From NCBI GenBank assembly GCA_009869945.1, contig WIXG01000054.1:186001-250000 (forward strand): DNA of 64,000 bases. The letters run 5' to 3'. The stretch's first letter is position 1, and each line of letters begins with the position of its first letter. Below, piece after piece: positions 59,504 through 64,000 of the stretch. Below the pieces are notes generated by a model. It was not told the origin of the DNA, ran no database searches, and saw only the letters and a program-made list of their open reading frames with translations. Origin of the DNA: Mesaphorura yosii. Taxonomy: Eukaryota; Arthropoda; Collembola; Poduromorpha; Tullbergiidae. The position numbers and the translations under genes are program-made.

Positions 59504-60311
59504 ATGTCTTCCGTCAAGCTTCACCAGTTCAAGGTTCTCACGTTCGATTGTTATGGGACACTGATCGATTGGGAACAGGTAAGTATTAGAAGTTGAAGAG
59601 TTAATTTATTCGATGAATTCTGAAAGCTGGTGTTTATCACTTCATCTTCAGGGCATCATCAACGCCCTGAAGGAGACTGCCGTTTACGGTCTTGTGCCCG
59701 ACCACGAACTTCTTTCCAAAGTCAGCCTGTTCTCGACAGTTATCGAAAAGGAGCACCCTACTATGCTGTACCCCAAAGTGTTGGAGAATGCTTTTATCCA
59801 GCTCGCTGCTGAGCTCGGAGTCGAGTCATCCGATTTCGTACAGGAGCAGGGGCAGGCTTTCGGAGCGAGCATCAAGAACTGGCCCGCATTCCCTGACACT
59901 CCTGGAGCACTGCAGTACTTGCAACAAAATTACAAGCTCGTGATACTGTCCAACGTGGACCGCGACTCGTTTGCGTATTCTGAGGCCAAGCTTGGAGTCA
60001 AGTTTGACATGATTGTCACGGCTCAGGATGTCGGGAGCTACAAGCCGGATCTAAACAACTTCAACCAGGTGCTGGGCAAGATTAAAGAAGAATGGGCCTT
60101 TGGGATGGGGGACGTCCTGCACACTTTCCAGTCGCTGTTTCACGATGCTGTGCCCGCAACAAAGCTCGGACTCCACACGTCGCACATAAATCGGGCTCCG
60201 TTCATCAAAGACGGTCCTGGGAAAGCTAAGCCGGAAGATGAGTATCGTTTGGACTTTGAATTCCCGACGCTGGAGGCCATGGCTGTAGCTCACAGAAATG
60301 AGCAAGCATGA
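59504..60311 (+). CDS. Haloacid-dehalogenase-like hydrolase, type II
   Basis: Exons 59504-59578 and 59652-60311 join in frame to 244 residues. HAD motif I is TFDCYGTLIDWE, with the nucleophile Asp at residue 15. Motif II is LVILSNVDRDSF, motif III is the Lys in SYKPDLNNF, and the last acidic region is LFHDAVPATKLGLHTSHINR. The DxYGTLxDWE start and the HDxxPAxxxGL...INR pattern belong to L-2-haloacid dehalogenase-type proteins. These are common in bacteria and fungi and rare in animals. The enzyme removes halide or hydrolyses small phosphorylated or halogenated substrates; the actual substrate is not known. Start chosen as the first ATG (ACGATGTC). The poly(A) signal is at 60357-60362. This may be a gene acquired by transfer, but animal homologues were not searched. 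Confidence 0.85.
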
Positions 60312-60356
60312 AGGATTCGACACGATTGAATTCTGACTCGAGAGTTCGAATTGCAA

Positions 60357-60362
60357 AATAAA
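60357..60362 (+). terminator. AATAAA poly(A) signal of the HAD gene
   Basis: Perfect hexamer 46 bp after the HAD stop. It sits only 25 bp from the stop codon of the convergent UGT gene. Confidence 0.6.
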
Positions 60363-60385
60363 ACATTAGAACAGCGCGGTGTCCT

Positions 60386-60391
60386 TTTATT
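60386..60391 (-). terminator. AATAAA overlapping the UGT copy 2 stop codon (minus strand)
   Basis: On the minus strand the sequence GGAAATAAAAGG contains the final Lys codon and TAA stop (60387-60389) within an AATAAA. If used, the UGT 3' UTR would be only about 10-30 nt and would end just before the HAD poly(A) signal. Confidence 0.45.
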
Positions 60392-62087
60392 TCCATCTTC
60401 GCAAGCACTTAATAATTGTGTACATCACCAGAGCGGGTACCGCCAATGCCACAAGCACCAGAGCCAGAAGCACGTCAAACATTTGTCTAACAAAAGGAGA
60501 CTGCTCCAGCGCTAGTGGTCTGAAAGCAGACATGTCATCGTGTCGAAGGACAAACTCTGTCCAGTACACCGCCGTATCAACAGGACTCAACGGCTGGTCT
60601 TTAATCAGGGTGGATCGAGCCATCATGTTCTTCTTGAACTCCGGTTTCGTCAGTACAGCCCGCACTGCAGCATTCAGCGTCTCGAGAGACAAGTCACGAA
60701 CTTCAAGATAGACGCCAAGCTGTTGAGCCTCAATTCGGAACGCCTGTAAGTCTTGGTCTGCGAAGAATGGAACGGCGATCATGGGCACTCCGTAACAAGC
60801 CGCTTCGGTCACGCTCCCAGCTCCACAGTGCGTCATAAAGGCGAGAATCTTGGGGTGATCTGTAAGAAAACATTACTCTCAATTAACGACCTAGTGAGCA
60901 TTAAACTTGCAGTAGTGAATTCGGTCTTACTCAGAATCTCCTTCTGTGGAAGCCAATCTGCGGCCAACAAATTGGTTGGAGCTTCTTTTGGGGAGTCACC
61001 GGTCCATCTCCAGATAAAGCGCACCGTCGAAAATTTCCGCATCATTGCGTAGAACATATGGAGCTGCTCCGTTGATAGCTTGTCCAAGGGAATCGTAGAC
61101 CCGAAAGCAATAAGAATCACGCCGTCTTGTGCGTCATCCATAAATTCTTGAAATTTCTATTCAATCAATACTGCGCATGAAAGTTAATTGGTGAGATTGG
61201 CGATTGGTGAGACTTGTTACCTGAGGTAGGCTTCCAACAGGTGCCCAGCACGCCATTCCACCAATTTGCACGAACCATGGTGGCAAGGGTCGAGCAAAAT
61301 CAAAAGTGGGGTGGGTATTGACCAGCACCAGACTTGTATTGCGTTCCATCTCGATAAATGTTGGTCCAGCTGACTCCGGCAAATAGCGTGCGTGAAGAGC
61401 TTGGAGTCCAGCACTGACGGTTTCCGTTCTCGTCACCCTCGTGGCGTAGAACCAGAAATTATGCAAGCGATCGAGAAATGGGAGAGGACTGGAACTACCT
61501 GCAAGCGGGGCTGCTATGTCTGGAATCCAAGACGCCTGCCACGGGAGTCCAAAAGAAGTGTGAAACCAGGACTCTATCGTGGTGGGACAGTACTGAATGT
61601 ATTTGACACGGAGGTGTGTTGCAATGATGAAGCCACACTCGCCGTACACAGCATTGATAATGACCACGTCGTATTTGATTTCTGAAGGCGGATACAGCGC
61701 CTGACGAAGGTGCTCATCTGTCTCGCCCGCCTTAAGCAACAGTTCGCAGGAGTGCTGCGCGAATTCGTCGTACTCGTCCCATGTTTCACTTTCCAGCCCC
61801 TGTTGTCGTGCCTGGAACCGATTCACACCGTACGCCGTTGCCGTAGCCTGGACCAGTGCCTCGGGTGCGAGGTCCGTCACATTAGCGTGTGGCACAGGCG
61901 TCTTGTGGTGGCTGGAAATGAACGTAATGACATGACCCCGATTCGCGAGGCCCAGGACGAAGGGCCAGATGACCGTTTTGTGGCTCAAGTTCCCACCGGC
62001 GAACAGAAAGAGGATCCGGGCACCTGTAACCAGATGGACACAGAGCACGGCAAAAATGACTGCCAATGTCACGAACCTTACAGCCAT
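60387..62087 (-). CDS. UDP-glycosyltransferase (UGT), copy 2
   Basis: Exons 62087-61221, 61156-60931 and 60859-60387 join in frame to 521 residues. It keeps the same layout as copy 1: a signal peptide (MAVRFVTLAVIFAVLCVHLV), GGNLSHKTVIWPFV, GLANRGHVITFIS, a UGT signature (MTHCGAGSVTEAACYGVPMI), WLPQKEIL and a C-terminal membrane helix (VLLALVLVALAVPALVMYTII) with a basic tail, KCLRRWK. Both introns are at the same positions and phases (0 and 1) as copy 1. Many long blocks are identical in sequence, for example SSHHKTPVPHANVTDLAPEA and ADWLPQ. The two are paralogues in opposite orientation. The substrate is unknown. Confidence 0.92.
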
Positions 62088-62791
62088 GTTGATTTGAACT
62101 CGAGACAATTAGACTTACTTGATGAAACTCAAAATACGCAGTAAACGAACCCAAGACCTCTATTAATTGTGATATGTAAGTACAAGTTGTGTGTGAATTA
62201 TGACACGTGCTTCTGTGCTTTATCATCCACAGGCAGTGATAACTCATTTTGGGATTATTTACTGTTTTCATAACTGATTATCTCAATCTGCTTCTTAAAG
62301 AGGTCATCAAATGTACATTATCCAGAATAACCAACAATTTCGTGATTCCAACGAATTGTCGATGAGGACGTTGTATTAAACGAAAAGTGCACACGAAACA
62401 GCCTTATTTAGTGTATAGTCTGTTAACATTATCGTGTGCCTAGTTTTCGGACGAACGATTTCGGCTGGGAGCAACGAGAATTGAAAGAAAGTTTCCAACC
62501 CGTAAAAGTTGCACACGAACTTGCATTGTTACAATTCACGATTCTCGAACAATGCGTGTCAATTCCACGCGAGCTTGGTCAAACACAAAAGAAAGTCATT
62601 CTGCAAGATAAACGAGCAACTCGGGTTTCGGATCGCCGTCTCGTTTCCTATTTCCTGTTTTCAACTGGCAACGAGGCCGTGGTAGCGTCGTAGCTTCACT
62701 TCTTCCTTTCAGTGATTAAATTGCAATCGTGTGATTAATCGCGCTTTGGATGCTTACAAAGTCTTGAATTAGGCCAAATTCCAAGACGGAC
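62088..62791. other. Intergenic upstream of UGT copy 2
   Basis: Promoter side of UGT copy 2. The plus-strand frame at 62436-62693 is open but has no family resemblance. No gene is supported. Confidence 0.3.
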
Positions 62792-63190
62792 TTATCTATA
62801 CGCATGCGATATTTTATTCAAGATTGTTAGCGCTGGATTGTCCGGGTGGGGACCGAGATCGTGCCATGCTTCGTTGACACTGGACTGCGCAGCGAGCGTA
62901 ATATAAGTTTGATAGCCCTCATTTCATTCTATTTTTACGTCTCGTGTCCAGTTGCTGGCCTCCAGCTACAGCTGGACGTTGGAAGCGTTGAAGGAAGCAG
63001 AATGGACGCACACAGGCGCACGCACTGACAAATGATGACCCGGCCTCGCACGCGTCGATCCGCTCACCCACATCAAAGTCTCCTCGTAAAATTTCAGGTT
63101 TGTGAGCCGAATCCAGTGCATTACATCCAGCGTGGCGGAGAGGACATATGAAACAAACTGAATTGCTATCATAAAAAGTAATAAAAACAT
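62792..63190 (-). CDS. Possible small two-exon membrane protein, 71 aa
   Basis: Exons 63190-63068 and 62884-62792 join in phase 0. The first is preceded by an acceptor (AATGCAG) and 16 nt of leader, and ends at a GTGAGC donor; the second follows a TGCGCAG acceptor. The product starts with a hydrophobic segment (MFLLLFMIAIQFVSYVLSATL), then DVMHWIRLTNLKFYEETLMW, and ends KISHAYR. An AATAAA on the minus strand falls inside exon 2 just before the stop. No family is recognised. The splice sites fit, but the gene is short and could be a chance arrangement. Alternative: exon 1 belongs to a longer gene whose other exons I cannot see. Confidence 0.3.
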
Positions 63191-64000
63191 GACAGGTTAC
63201 ATAAACCTGCATTCAACGAGCCTGAACCGAAGTCTTGCTTGGCCAGGCCAGGCGATTCAACCGACGAGAAGAAAAAGACACAGACAAGACGGGCGACATG
63301 ATCATCACAAGAGAATCGTGAAATGTAAAAAATTCAGAGGATGACTGCTCTTCTTCTCCATAGCCAGGCACCAGGCTCGTTATGCATGTTTCAAGACAAT
63401 ACTTTCGTCACCATTGCCATTGTCCGAGATGACCTTCCTTTCTCCGGGACATACTCGTGCAGGTTTAATACAATTTGCAAATTGAAATTGGATTGGAACT
63501 CTTCACTTCACTCGCTGGCTGAAGGACACGAGGATTTAATATTCTTAGTAGAATGCTTGCAGTAAATATTCAATTGCAATAATAAATTAAGAATATAGAG
63601 TCCGGGCAATTATTATGACTGATACTCACGCAAGACATGTTTTTTGATATGATATTGAAGATTGTTTCGTCTGTCCTACTGTATGCATATATTTGTAATC
63701 ACAGGTACAGCGTCTCCTCACAGCGGCGTAGCGTCACAAAAGTCGTAAACAATCCGTGCCTGAAAGAAACAACATCTTCAATTGATCCAATAGTTTTCCT
63801 TTACTAATCATTGATTAGTAATCAATCTTATGTTTCGAGGCATGTTGATTCATGTTCATATTTCCCATGTACACTTCAATATTCCTAATTGTGGAAACTG
63901 CCTCGAGCTGGCCAAATAATCTGACTAACACAAACTGGAACTTTCTTCAATCAGACTAATTCGGGTGTATGCTTCCAATTGAATATTTAACCACAGAACA
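63191..64000. other. Window end, no gene supported
   Basis: AT-rich sequence without a convincing gene. A minus-strand acceptor-like CTTTCAG at 63760-63766 opens a short frame that could be a last exon of a gene starting outside the window, but nothing confirms it. Confidence 0.3.

Noticed and set aside
63718-63759. Possible 14-residue last exon (minus strand) after CTTTCAG, reading ARIVYDFCDATPL
   Set aside because: Too short to support without neighbouring exons, which would lie outside the window.

Overview
The window is animal nuclear DNA. Its genes carry short GT-AG introns (mostly 55-200 bp, with some longer), AATAAA signals and TATA boxes, and the coding regions have clear animal orthologues: an snRNP core protein, a Calx-type Na+/Ca2+ exchanger with two Calx-beta domains, a muscle LIM protein, SLMAP, and membrane-anchored UGTs. 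The gene set points to an arthropod. Compact genes mixed with bacterial-looking genes would fit a springtail (Collembola), but that placement is inference and no sequence marker here proves it.

Layout. 0-1.7 kb: SNRPE and a small three-exon gene of unknown function. 1.7-18 kb: about 16 kb with no convincing protein gene, holding several promoter/donor-like spots that may be alternative 5' exons of the next gene. 18.4-26 kb: the 15-exon Na+/Ca2+ exchanger, with one GC-AG intron. 26.3-31.8 kb: a tiny membrane protein, a spermidine/spermine-type acetyltransferase, a CYP2-clan P450, then a minus-strand secreted protein and a one-LIM muscle protein. 33-43 kb: a divergent scramblase-like protein, a BET-like protein with only one bromodomain, a fold-back repeat at its 5' end, SLMAP, and a small Tudor protein. 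43.4-44.2 kb: a secreted protein with a basic cleavage site. 44.6-50.7 kb: three tandem minus-strand zinc-finger genes with 13, 4 and 2 fingers of the C-x2-C-x12-H-x5-H spacing. 51-62 kb: an accessory-looking stretch with a subtilisin-inhibitor-like (SSI) gene, two UGTs in inverted orientation, a broken MULE transposase, a GT49 glycosyltransferase and a type II haloacid-dehalogenase-like gene. 62-64 kb: little, except one possible small two-exon gene.

Most genes are unrelated housekeeping or signalling genes. The P450, the UGT pair and the HAD enzyme could serve xenobiotic handling. The most notable item is the SSI-like inhibitor, a family typical of Streptomyces, here with an animal-style intron and signal peptide. 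The HAD gene may be a second acquired gene. Exon joins were worked out by hand from splice motifs, reading phase and family resemblance; no alignment or transcript data were available.
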